Below, in pieces: positions 1 to 6,713 of a stretch of 16,095 nucleotides of DNA. Position 1 is the stretch's first letter, and each line of letters begins with the position of its first letter. Source of the DNA: an uncultured Oscillospiraceae bacterium. GTDB lineage: Bacteria > Bacillota_A > Clostridia > Oscillospirales > Oscillospiraceae. The stretch spans positions 1-16,095 of the forward strand of contig CANRMG010000022.1 of NCBI GenBank assembly GCA_947631675.1, written 5' to 3'. Both the position numbers and the translations under genes were made by a program. The notes beneath the pieces are model-generated. The model was not told the origin of the DNA and did no database searches. It saw only the letters and a list, made by a program, of their open reading frames with translations.

Positions 1-916
1 CCGCCAGCTCCCGGATGGAGTATATCTCCCGCTCCCCGCCGGGGGCCCAGCCCAGGAGCGCCACATAGTTCACGATGGCGGCCCGCAGATACCCCTTCTC
101 CACCAGGTCCTCGTAGGAGGGGTCGCCGTGGCGTTTGGACATCTTATTGTGGGCATCCCGCATCACCGGCGAACAGTGGACGTACTTGGGCACATCCCAG
201 CCGAAGCCCTCATAGAGCAGGTTATACTTGGGCGCGCTGGCCAGGTACTCCGAGCCCCGGACCACGTGGGTGATGCCCATCAGGTGGTCGTCGATGACGT
301 TGGCGAAGTTATAGGTGGGCAGGCCGTCCCGCTTTATCAGCACCTGGTCGTCCAGGTCCTTGTTGGGGGCGGTCACGTCGCCGAATATCTCGTCGTGGAA
401 GGTGGTGGAGCCCTCCTGGGGTATCTTCTGGCGGATGACGTAGGGCATACCGGCGTCCAGACAGCGCTGTACCTCCTCCGCGCTCAGGTCCCGGCAGGGG
501 TCTGCGGCCTTCGTGAAGGGGCTCTCCTCCTCGCTGTCCGTCTTGTCGCAGAAGCAGTAATAGGCGTGGCCCCGCTCCACCAGCCTCTTGGCAAAGGGCA
601 GGTAGAGCCCCCGCCGCTCGGTCTGCACATAGGGGCCCACGGGGCCGCCCTTATCCGGGCCCTCGTCCCAGTCCAGGCCGCAGTCCAAAAGCGTGCGGTA
701 GATCACGTCCACCGCCCCCTCCACCAGCCGGTTCTGGTCGGTGTCCTCGATGCGCAGGAGGAACTTTCCCCCGTTGTGGCGGGCGATGCACCAGGTATAC
801 AGCGCCGTGCGCAGGTTGCCCACGTGCATATACCCCGTGGGACTGGGGGCGAAGCGGGTGCGCACCTCCCCCTTGGGGATGCGGCTTTCAAGCTCATCGA
901 AAAACTTCTCGTCCAT
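1..916 (-). CDS. gltX: Glutamyl-tRNA synthetase, N-terminal part (runs off the left edge)
   Basis: Cytoplasmic class I aminoacyl-tRNA synthetase that charges tRNA with glutamate (in many Firmicutes also tRNA-Gln, for later amidation). About 305 codons are visible; the rest lies left of base 1. The HIGH-type motif reads HVGN at residues 31-34 within [13 protein letters not shown], and the second ATP-binding motif is KMSKR at 258-262. A CFC pair with a later Cys (YYCFCDKTD ... DPCRDL) resembles the zinc-binding insert of bacterial GluRS. The ATG at 916 is preceded by a GAGGG ribosome binding site and gives a start about 20 residues longer than E. coli GltX. Divergent from trpS. Identification is firm; discriminating versus non-discriminating specificity cannot be read from this part. 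Confidence 0.95.
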   Translation of the reverse strand, partial: MDEKFFDELESRIPKGEVRTRFAPSPTGYMHVGNLRTALYTWCIARHNGGKFLLRIEDTDQNRLVEGAVDVIYRTLLDCGLDWDEGPDKGGPVGPYVQTERRGLYLPFAKRLVERGHAYYCFCDKTDSEEESPFTKAADPCRDLSAEEVQRCLDAGMPYVIRQKIPQEGSTTFHDEIFGDVTAPNKDLDDQVLIKRDGLPTYNFANVIDDHLMGITHVVRGSEYLASAPKYNLLYEGFGWDVPKYVHCSPVMRDAHNKMSKRHGDPSYEDLVEKGYLRAAIVNYVALLGWAPGGEREIYSIRELA

Positions 917-947
917 AGTATTTCCCTCGTTTTCTCAAACTCCCATC

Positions 948-976
948 AGCATATTTTATTCTCCCCTGCTTGTCAA
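948..976 (-). promoter_or_regulatory. Promoter of gltX
   Basis: On the minus strand a perfect -35 TTGACA (bases 976-971), a 17-base spacer and TATGCT (953-948, 4 of 6 consensus bases) lie about 30 bases above the gltX start. The -35 overlaps that of trpS on the other strand. Confidence 0.6.
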
Positions 977-999
977 GAGCCAACTGCATGTGTTATTAT
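970..999 (+). promoter_or_regulatory. Promoter of trpS
   Basis: TTGTCA (970-975), an 18-base spacer and TATTAT (994-999), each one base from consensus. Predicted transcription start near 1006 leaves a leader of about 50 bases, too short for a T-box riboswitch. Confidence 0.6.
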
Positions 1000-1054
1000 A
1001 TTTAGTTGTAAAAACCATTAAAAAGCGGCATCATGCCGTGGAAAGCGTGGATAA

Positions 1055-2068
1055 ATGGACGAGAAGAAAAAAGTGATGCTCTCGGGCATCAAGCCCTCCG
1101 GCGACCTGACTCTGGGCTCCTACCTGGGGGCCATCAAGAACTGGGCCGAGCGGGCGGAGACCTTTGACTGCTACTACTTCATGGCGGACCTGCACGCGCT
1201 GACCACCCGCCAGAACCCGGCGGACCTGCGTAGGCGTACATTGGAGCAGCTGGCCCAGTACGTGGCCTGCGGCCTGGACCCGGAGAAGAACACCCTGTTC
1301 ATCCAGTCCCATGTGCCCGAGCATGCCCAGCTGGGCTGGGTGCTGCAGTGCTACACCATGTTCGGGGAGCTGAGCCGCATGACCCAGTTCAAGGACAAGT
1401 CCGCCAAGAACGCCGACAACATCAACGGCGGCCTTTTCGCCTATCCCTCCCTCATGGCGGCAGACATCCTGCTCTACCAGCCCGATTACGTCCCCGTGGG
1501 GGACGACCAGAAACAGCACGTGGAGCTTACCCGGGACATCGCCCACCGTTTCAACGGCATCTACGGCGACGTGTTCAAGATCCCCGAGCCCTATATCCCC
1601 AAGGTGGGCGCCCGGGTCATGGACCTTCTGGACCCCTCCAGCAAGATGTCCAAGTCCGACGACATCGGCAACGGCCGCATCTGCCTCATGGACCAGCCCC
1701 AGGACATCGCCCGGAAGTTCAAGCGGGCCGTCACCGACAGCGATACCGACGAGCACTGCGTGCGCTACGACCGGGAGAACAAGCCCGGCGTGGCCAACCT
1801 CATGCAGATCTACGCCAGCTGCACCGGCAAGACCTTCGACGCCATCGAGGCGGAGTTTACAGGCCACGGCTACGGCGACTTCAAGACCGCCGTGGGCGAC
1901 GCGGTCATCGAGACCCTGCGCCCCATCCGGGAAGAGGCCGGCCGTCTCATGAAGGACAAGGGGTATCTTGAAAACCTCTGCCGCACCGGCGCGGAGAAGG
2001 CCTCCTACATCGCCATGAAGACCCTGCGCAAGGTCTATAAGAAGGTCGGCCTGGTCCCGAGAGCGTGA
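1055..2068 (+). CDS. trpS: Tryptophanyl-tRNA synthetase
   Basis: Cytoplasmic class I synthetase that attaches tryptophan to tRNA-Trp. The protein is 337 residues, the usual length for bacterial TrpS. The HIGH equivalent is TLGS at residues 19-22 (PSGDLTLGSYLGA), the core segment VPVGDDQKQHVELTRD is at about 147-162, and KMSKS is at 197-201. The ATG at 1055 has only a weak upstream purine stretch (GTGGAAAGCGTGG), so translation may be modest. It is transcribed away from gltX and is the only plus-strand gene in the left half. Its 3' end faces a converging small-gene operon, with a hairpin-rich repeat between them acting as a likely terminator. No oddities in the catalytic motifs. Confidence 0.97.
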   Translation: MDEKKKVMLSGIKPSGDLTLGSYLGAIKNWAERAETFDCYYFMADLHALTTRQNPADLRRRTLEQLAQYVACGLDPEKNTLFIQSHVPEHAQLGWVLQCYTMFGELSRMTQFKDKSAKNADNINGGLFAYPSLMAADILLYQPDYVPVGDDQKQHVELTRDIAHRFNGIYGDVFKIPEPYIPKVGARVMDLLDPSSKMSKSDDIGNGRICLMDQPQDIARKFKRAVTDSDTDEHCVRYDRENKPGVANLMQIYASCTGKTFDAIEAEFTGHGYGDFKTAVGDAVIETLRPIREEAGRLMKDKGYLENLCRTGAEKASYIAMKTLRKVYKKVGLVPRA

Positions 2069-2092
2069 TTTAATCGTACCTCCTGCTTTAAC

Positions 2093-2205
2093 GGCCCCCT
2101 CAGACGAGGGGGCTGTCAGCGCCTATGGCGCTGACTGAGGGAGGGAAATAGTCTGTCTCTCCCTCCGTCCGCCTTCGGCGGCCACCTCCCTCGTCAGAGG
2201 GAGGC
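2093..2205. repeat. MITE-like palindromic intergenic repeat
   Basis: Two imperfect inverted arms of about 48 bases (2093-2144 and 2159-2205) flank a short centre. Each arm contains two hairpins of its own: 2094-2100/2107-2113 and 2115-2123/2127-2135 on the left, 2169-2173/2177-2181 and 2185-2191/2198-2204 on the right. The outer motif, CCCTC-ACGAGGG in form, recurs in inverted orientation at both ends. No transposase or clear target duplication is visible. I associate this style of element with Oscillospiraceae-type genomes, but copies elsewhere cannot be checked here. Confidence 0.7.
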
Positions 2206-2209
2206 TTTT
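2185..2209 (+). terminator. Rho-independent terminator of trpS, inside the repeat
   Basis: The stem CCTCCCT/AGGGAGG with loop CGTCAG is followed by CTTTT. It is the right end of the palindromic repeat and lies about 120 bases after the trpS stop. The left hairpin (2094-2113) could serve the converging minus-strand operon. Confidence 0.55.
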
Positions 2210-2221
2210 CATATCATCTCA

Positions 2222-2479
2222 TCACGTCAGCAGCATCGCGCCCAGCATTATCAATAGGTCCTTATCGCCGCTCTCACGATACATGAGATACAGTATCAGC
2301 GCCAGGATCAGGTCGTCCGTCTCCATGCTCATGCCGTTCAGCTTTTTCATCAAGCTCCCCAGGGCCTTATCCAGCCCCTCCGGGCGGCTGCCCTGCCGGG
2401 GGCGCTGCATCTGGGCCGGCCGCTCCTCCCGGGGCTCCTCTCTCATGCGGAACGCGCCGCTATAGGCCATGGCCGTCAC
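2222..2479 (-). CDS. Small uncharacterised protein, third gene of a three-gene cluster
   Basis: I do not recognise a characterised family. The start is either GTG at 2479 (85 residues; AAGGA five bases upstream) or ATG at 2470 (82 residues). The first third is charged and Arg/Glu/Pro-rich; the middle is Leu/Lys-rich; the last 32 residues hold two short hydrophobic stretches (LILALILYLMY and LLIMLGAMLL) separated by the charged segment RESGDKD. That pattern could be a shallow membrane hairpin or a helical packing surface. It overlaps the end of the gene before it by about 10-20 bases, which points to translational coupling and a shared task with its two upstream neighbours. It has the look of a conserved clostridial small protein, but the function is unknown. 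Confidence 0.75.
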   Translation of the reverse strand: MTAMAYSGAFRMREEPREERPAQMQRPRQGSRPEGLDKALGSLMKKLNGMSMETDDLILALILYLMYRESGDKDLLIMLGAMLLT

Positions 2480-2810
2480 CGTATTCCTTCACCACCGCCC
2501 CGGCTATGTGCACCATCCGGGCGATCTGCATGGCTCTGTCCAGCTTCTCCTGCTTCTCCGGCTTCATGTAGGGGCGCATGGCCGCCAGCAGCGCCGTGGA
2601 CCGGCCCCGGTCCCCGCCGCCGGAGAAAGCCTTCCCCAGCGCCGCGAGAAGCTTCGCGTCCGGTTCAGGGCCATTCCCCGCCGCGGGCGCGGCTGGTCCC
2701 TCCGGGGCCGGCGCACCGCCGAACAGCTCCTGGGCCATTTTGGACAGCTTCTCCATCTGGCCGGGGTCGGACAGGATCTGCTGGAGCTTATCACCCAGCT
2801 CACCGTCCAT
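2460..2810 (-). CDS. Uncharacterised 116-residue protein, second gene of a three-gene cluster
   Basis: The start is taken as ATG at 2810, giving MDGELGDKLQQILSDPGQ. A longer open frame to 3038 would begin with Trp/Arg-rich out-of-frame translation of the preceding gene and is rejected. Residues 5-31 form an amphipathic helix-like motif; 32-55 are an Ala/Pro/Gly-rich linker; the rest is helical with a Lys/Glu/Arg-rich segment (MKPEKQEKLDRAM) near residue 83 followed by a more hydrophobic helix. There is no signal peptide or membrane segment, so it is probably cytoplasmic. It overlaps the gene before it by 11 bases and the gene after it by a similar amount. Residues 5-31 match residues 52-78 of the upstream gene at 10 of 27 positions without gaps. 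Function unknown. Confidence 0.75.
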   Translation of the reverse strand: MDGELGDKLQQILSDPGQMEKLSKMAQELFGGAPAPEGPAAPAAGNGPEPDAKLLAALGKAFSGGGDRGRSTALLAAMRPYMKPEKQEKLDRAMQIARMVHIAGAVVKEYGDGHGL

Positions 2811-3045
2811 CGCCCTGCACCGCCTTTTGGACCTTCCGGGCCAGCTCCCGGCCCTCCGGTGTGGCCAGGATGTCCTGGAGCATCCGGCCCAAGGTCTGCA
2901 TATCCCCCGCCTTCGCTGCGGCGGCCAGCTTCTCCCCGTCCATCCCGGCCAGGAGCTTCTCTCCCCCGCCGGACCGGGCCAGTTCATCCAGGGCTTTGCC
3001 GTTGGGACCGCCCCGGACCTGGCGGGCAAACTTTTCAATGTCCAT
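2800..3045 (-). CDS. Uncharacterised 81-residue protein, first gene of a three-gene cluster
   Basis: The protein is MDIEKFARQVRGG..., starting at ATG 3045 with the ribosome binding site GAGGGGG ten bases upstream. The frame stays open to 3075, but the earlier ATG has no good binding site. It is predicted to be all-helical and rich in Ala, Gly, Lys and Glu. The second half (AAAAKAGDMQTLGRMLQDIL then ATPEGRELARKVQKAV) is of a type I recall from uncharacterised Clostridia proteins; that is recollection, not a search. Its binding site lies in the 3' arm of the terminator hairpin of the large surface-protein gene upstream, so expression may depend on readthrough and unfolding. It leads a small operon whose genes overlap by about 11 bases each. 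Function unknown. Confidence 0.75.
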   Translation of the reverse strand: MDIEKFARQVRGGPNGKALDELARSGGGEKLLAGMDGEKLAAAAKAGDMQTLGRMLQDILATPEGRELARKVQKAVQGDGR

Positions 3046-3101
3046 CAAAAAACGACCCCCTCTGCTCAGACCCATTCTATGCGGGTCCTGCGGAGGGGGT
3101 C
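3046..3101 (-). terminator. Terminator of the surface-protein gene, containing the next gene's RBS
   Basis: On the minus strand, GACCCCCTC (3101-3093) pairs with GAGGGGGTC (3062-3054). An inner GACCC/GGGTC stem caps the structure and six T follow (3052-3047). It starts 18 bases after the stop of the large gene. The GAGGGGG of the 3' arm is also the Shine-Dalgarno of the gene that starts at 3045. Confidence 0.75.
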
Positions 3102-3119
3102 ACTGTCGTTTGCCGGCGA

Positions 3120-6100
3120 TCAGCCATTCAGATAATTGCTCAGATTCATGAAGATGGACGCGACCTCGGCGCGGGTGGCGCTGTTGGTGGGGTTGAAGTT
3201 GCCCTTCTCGTCGCCCTTGATGACGCCGATGTTCGCCATGGCGGCCACAGCCGTCTTTGCGTAGCTGGATATTTTGGAGCTGTCGCTGAAAGACACGTTT
3301 CCGGCGGACAGGCTCAGGCCCCTGTACTTGGTCAGGTAGTTATAGAGCATCACGCATATATCCTGCCTGGACACGGCGCTGCTGGCGCCGAAAGAGGTGG
3401 AGGACACACCGGAGACGATGTTGTTGAGGTAGGCCCACTGGGCGTAGCCGTTGCAGTAGCTGACGGCGGAGCCGCCCAGATCGTTGAACGCGCACACATA
3501 CACCAGGGTCTTGCCGTTGGAGGGCATGGTGCTGCGCACATAGCCGGTATAGCCGTTGTATTGCACCCTGTACCAGGTGCCTCCGTCCTTGCTGCCGGAG
3601 GAGCCAACGGTGCCCACGACCTTGATGTACTGACCGGAGGCGGCCATCATGGTCACCTGGCCGGAGGCGGTGGTGGTGTCGGAGCGGATGATTATATCAT
3701 AGCCGTTGGTCAGGCCCATCTGGCCGCTCCAATTCTTGATGGTATCGCCCACGTTGGCGAAGCGGCCCAGGACCGTGATGAACATGGCCCGGTTCATGGC
3801 CTGGTTGGGCGAGAAGGTATTGGAGGCCGTGCCGTTGAAAAGGCCCTTGTTGTTGACGAAGGCCACCGCGTCCACGTACCAGCTGGAGGCGGACACGTCG
3901 TTGAAGGGCAGCTTCACCTCCGCCTTGATGGTGTGGTTCTCCTTTACGTTCTCGAACTTCCACTCCTTGATGTTCCCCTTGCTGGCCCCGTCGATCTTGA
4001 TGTTGCCCAGGGTGTAGCCGCTGGTGTTGCCGAACTTGAAGGTGACGGTGCTCCCCTCCAGAACGCTGGCGTTGCCCTGGGGCGAGACGAAGCCATAGGG
4101 GTCGTCCACGCTGATGGTATAGAGCTTGCCCGCCTTCACGGAGAAGGTGACCACGTTGCTGGGCACGCCTCTGCTGAGCGCGACGAAGGCCTTGATGGTC
4201 AGGCCGTCCTTCACAGCGATGGCCGTGGAGCCAGACACCTTGGAGCTGTTGACGGTGGGCGTGTCGCCATTGATGGTGTAGTAGATGGTACCGCCGTCCG
4301 CACTGGTCAGTGTCAGCGTCCGGGAGGAGTCGGCGTAGTAGATGCCGTTTGACAGGAACACGCCGCTGCCGTCCGAGGTGCCCACGGCCTTCAGCTGTGG
4401 CGTAGCCGCCATGAGCAGGGACTCGTTCAGCTGGAAGCTGTTCTGATAGCCCTGCACCACCGCCATGGCGCGGATCGTGGCCGCGTTGGAGACGGTGAAG
4501 GGGCCGGTATACTTGGTGCTGGAGGTAGAGGGCGCGGAGCCGTTGGTTGTGTAGTAGATGGTGGCCTTGCCGCTCTCGTGGCTCAGGGTGATGGTGGCCT
4601 TGCCGGGGCCCGCGGCGGCCACGGACATGGTGGGCGCGGGGGCGTAGCTCAGGCCCGCGTCGTCGTTGGGCTTTCTCACGGAGGAGCTCATGTTCCGCCG
4701 GTAGATCTTGTAGCCCCGGGTCAGGTAGTAGTTGGTGATGTAGGACAGCTGTCCCTTGTAATCATAGGACCGACCGGAGATGGTCTCGCCGTAGCAGGTG
4801 ACGCGCATCTTTGCGGGGGTCTGCTCGGTGATCTCCACGGATACCACCTGGCCGTTGCTGTTGTAGCCAATATCGGTGACCAGCACCACGTGCTCCGCCG
4901 TGTAGTTCAGGCAGTCGCCCACCTGCAGCTTATTGAGCTCGCTGCTGGAGGGGGTGCCGATGTAGGTGGAGAAGGGCAGCAGGCCGCCCGTATAGGTGTG
5001 GTAGGGCATATCCCAGGCATAGGCCACGAAGCCGGCGCAGTCACTGCCGTAATAGGGAGCCGTGCGGCTGTAGGTGGAGTAGCCCTTGTAGAAGTTGCTA
5101 TTGGCGTCGCTGACCGCGTTCAAGAAACCCTTCAGGGAGATCTCAAAGCCCACATAGCCGGTGGATACGGCCTGGGAATAGGGCACGCCCTTATAGGTCT
5201 TGCCCGCCTTGAAAGTACCGCCGTCCTGAGAGTACACAGGCTCATAGGAGCCCTTGCTACTGACGTAGCCGGGATCGTTGCCGCCCCAGGCGTACCGATC
5301 CTTCAGGGGCGTCCACTTCACCTCGGCGTGCTGCTGTGCGCGCAGGACGATGTTCTGCTGATTGGCCGTCAGCTCTCTGGTGAGGACCGTGGAGGAGCTG
5401 GCCGTGGCCGTCCCGTCAAAGGGGACGAGGATGCGCTGCTTCTCCAGATACTCCTCCGACTCCAGGAACGCCGCCTCGCTGGCCGCCATCTGCTCGTCGG
5501 TCATGGCGCTGGCCGCGGCCGCCTCGCTCTGGTGCAGGGAGTAGGCCTGCAGGCTGACGGAGCCCGCGAACAGGCCCGCCATATCGGTCTGGTATGTACC
5601 GCCGTTGTAGTCCACCACCAGCCAGGACCCGTCGGGATAGGCGAACTGCACGTTGGACAGAAGAAGGCTCTCCCCCGCCCACAGGTCATAGTGGAATACC
5701 GTTCCGCAAAGATACACGTTGCCGTACGGGGTGGGGATCAGGCCCATCACGCTGCAGGGATCGGGCACGTCCTCCATCAGGCCGTCGGTCATATCATAGG
5801 ACCAGACATTGCCGTCGATGAGCATACGCAGCTCCTGGCCCATGACATACATCTCCACGATGTGGCCCAGACCGGTGGCATAGACTGTCTCCGTCCCGCC
5901 GCCGCTGGGGCTCATGCGGTAGACCGTATCGTTGGTGGTGTAATAGAGCCACCCGTCGGCCAGGTTCATGTTCTCGGCATAGACATTGGCCAGAACGCTC
6001 CCGTTCAGCCACAGGCAGCCGTTTTCCGTATAATAGTGATTTCCGCCGGTGAGCAGGCTCCGGCCGCCGTCCAGGATGGCCGCCACGGTATTGCCCGGCT

Positions 6101-6497
6101 CCACCCAGGCCCACTCCTTCACAGAGGCGGCCATGGGCTCGTCAGAGGGCTCGGGGCTGGCGTCCGGGTCTGGGGTCGTCTCCGGCTCAGGGGGCAGCGC
6201 CGGGTCCGGGGTGATCTCCGGCGCCGGCGTCTCAAAGGGCTCCGGGGTGATCTCTGGCGCGGGGGTATCCACAGGCTCGGGGGTCGTCTCCGCCTCCGGG
6301 GGCGTCACAGGCTCCTCCGTGGTCTCGGGCTCAGGCGCGCTCTCCTCCGGGACAGGGGGCTCCATGGGGGCCGTCTCCTCCGAAATGGGAGGCGCCTCCT
6401 CACCGGGACCCTCGCTGGCAAAGACCAGCCCTTCCCCGAGAGATAAAATTATCGTCAAGACAAGCAAAAAAGCAAGCGTTCGCTTTAAAACTGCCAT
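3120..6497 (-). CDS. Secreted SLH-anchored surface protein with a papain-like (NlpC/P60 or CHAP type) domain
   Basis: A 1125-residue exported protein. The ATG at 6497 is chosen because GGAGG sits seven bases upstream and it begins a clear signal peptide (residues 1-28, KR then a hydrophobic core, ending VFAS); the frame stays open to 6656 without a better start. Order of parts: Pro/Glu/Thr-rich linker at about 29-123; a region of YY/W-rich repeats like a DUF5050-type propeller at about 130-310; a papain-like domain at about 395-600 with probable catalytic Cys487 (YGSDCAGF) and His536 (AEHVVLV) and acidic residues near 555-558; two chitobiase/hexosaminidase-like beta domains at about 622-690 and 720-790; SLH repeat at 863-915; SH3-like domain at about 930-990; SLH repeats at about 1001-1057 and 1067-1123. 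SLH domains bind secondary wall polymer, so it should sit on the cell wall, and the Cys/His domain suggests peptidoglycan amide or peptide cleavage. Substrate not known. Confidence 0.85.
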   Translation of the reverse strand: MAVLKRTLAFLLVLTIILSLGEGLVFASEGPGEEAPPISEETAPMEPPVPEESAPEPETTEEPVTPPEAETTPEPVDTPAPEITPEPFETPAPEITPDPALPPEPETTPDPDASPEPSDEPMAASVKEWAWVEPGNTVAAILDGGRSLLTGGNHYYTENGCLWLNGSVLANVYAENMNLADGWLYYTTNDTVYRMSPSGGGTETVYATGLGHIVEMYVMGQELRMLIDGNVWSYDMTDGLMEDVPDPCSVMGLIPTPYGNVYLCGTVFHYDLWAGESLLLSNVQFAYPDGSWLVVDYNGGTYQTDMAGLFAGSVSLQAYSLHQSEAAAASAMTDEQMAASEAAFLESEEYLEKQRILVPFDGTATASSSTVLTRELTANQQNIVLRAQQHAEVKWTPLKDRYAWGGNDPGYVSSKGSYEPVYSQDGGTFKAGKTYKGVPYSQAVSTGYVGFEISLKGFLNAVSDANSNFYKGYSTYSRTAPYYGSDCAGFVAYAWDMPYHTYTGGLLPFSTYIGTPSSSELNKLQVGDCLNYTAEHVVLVTDIGYNSNGQVVSVEITEQTPAKMRVTCYGETISGRSYDYKGQLSYITNYYLTRGYKIYRRNMSSSVRKPNDDAGLSYAPAPTMSVAAAGPGKATITLSHESGKATIYYTTNGSAPSTSSTKYTGPFTVSNAATIRAMAVVQGYQNSFQLNESLLMAATPQLKAVGTSDGSGVFLSNGIYYADSSRTLTLTSADGGTIYYTINGDTPTVNSSKVSGSTAIAVKDGLTIKAFVALSRGVPSNVVTFSVKAGKLYTISVDDPYGFVSPQGNASVLEGSTVTFKFGNTSGYTLGNIKIDGASKGNIKEWKFENVKENHTIKAEVKLPFNDVSASSWYVDAVAFVNNKGLFNGTASNTFSPNQAMNRAMFITVLGRFANVGDTIKNWSGQMGLTNGYDIIIRSDTTTASGQVTMMAASGQYIKVVGTVGSSGSKDGGTWYRVQYNGYTGYVRSTMPSNGKTLVYVCAFNDLGGSAVSYCNGYAQWAYLNNIVSGVSSTSFGASSAVSRQDICVMLYNYLTKYRGLSLSAGNVSFSDSSKISSYAKTAVAAMANIGVIKGDEKGNFNPTNSATRAEVASIFMNLSNYLNG

Positions 6498-6552
6498 CTT
6501 TTTCCTCCATCTTTTGCGCGCATGGATGTACGTTGCCAACATAGATGGTATA

Positions 6553-6581
6553 ATTATACCACGAATGGAAGTCGTACGCAA
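6553..6581 (-). promoter_or_regulatory. Promoter of the surface-protein gene
   Basis: A perfect extended -10, TGgTATAAT (hexamer at 6558-6553), sits 17 bases from a weak -35 TTGCGT (6581-6576). A-tracts upstream (about 6585-6640) could act as an UP element. The -10 lies inside the 14-base palindrome GGTATAATTATACC (6547-6560). Predicted leader is about 50 bases. Confidence 0.65.
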
Positions 6582-6652
6582 GTAATTTTTGAGATTTTTG
6601 TTGCTAAAATGTAAATTGTAGCGTTTTTTCTGCAATTTTCTTCCTTTCGACC

Positions 6653-6685
6653 ACAAAATAAGGGACCGGAGAAAACTCCGGTCCC
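6653..6685 (-). terminator. Terminator of serA
   Basis: A perfect 10-bp stem GGGACCGGAG/CTCCGGTCCC (6662-6685) with a four-base loop, followed on the minus strand by TTATTTTG. It lies about 30 bases after the serA stop. Confidence 0.85.
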
Positions 6686-6713
6686 TGTATGTATCCTTCC
6701 TCTTATGGAACGG

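Noticed and set aside
128..1021. Plus-strand open frame of 297 codons
   Set aside because: Antisense to gltX, whose HVGN and KMSKR motifs are plain on the minus strand; the end runs through the promoter region.
917..1054. T-box riboswitch for gltX or trpS
   Set aside because: The leaders are about 30-50 bases and no T-box sequence or specifier stem is seen.
2222..3045. Toxin-antitoxin system
   Set aside because: Three genes rather than two, no toxin or DNA-binding motif, and paralogous helices in the first two proteins do not fit known modules.
2469..4352. Long plus-strand open frame of 627 codons
   Set aside because: It is antisense to the small cluster and the surface-protein gene. Its product is rich in Gly, Ala, Val, His and Asp with no domains, as expected from the opposite strand of GC-rich coding DNA, and it spans two gene units.
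4578..6446. Plus-strand open frame of 622 codons
   Set aside because: It is antisense to the surface-protein gene, has the composition of a mirror frame (Arg/Gly/Leu-rich end opposite the Pro/Glu linker) and has no ribosome binding site.
6498..6656. N-terminal extension of the surface protein (53 more residues)
   Set aside because: It would put a basic non-signal sequence before a clear signal peptide, would cover the promoter, and lacks a binding site; GGAGG precedes the ATG at 6497.
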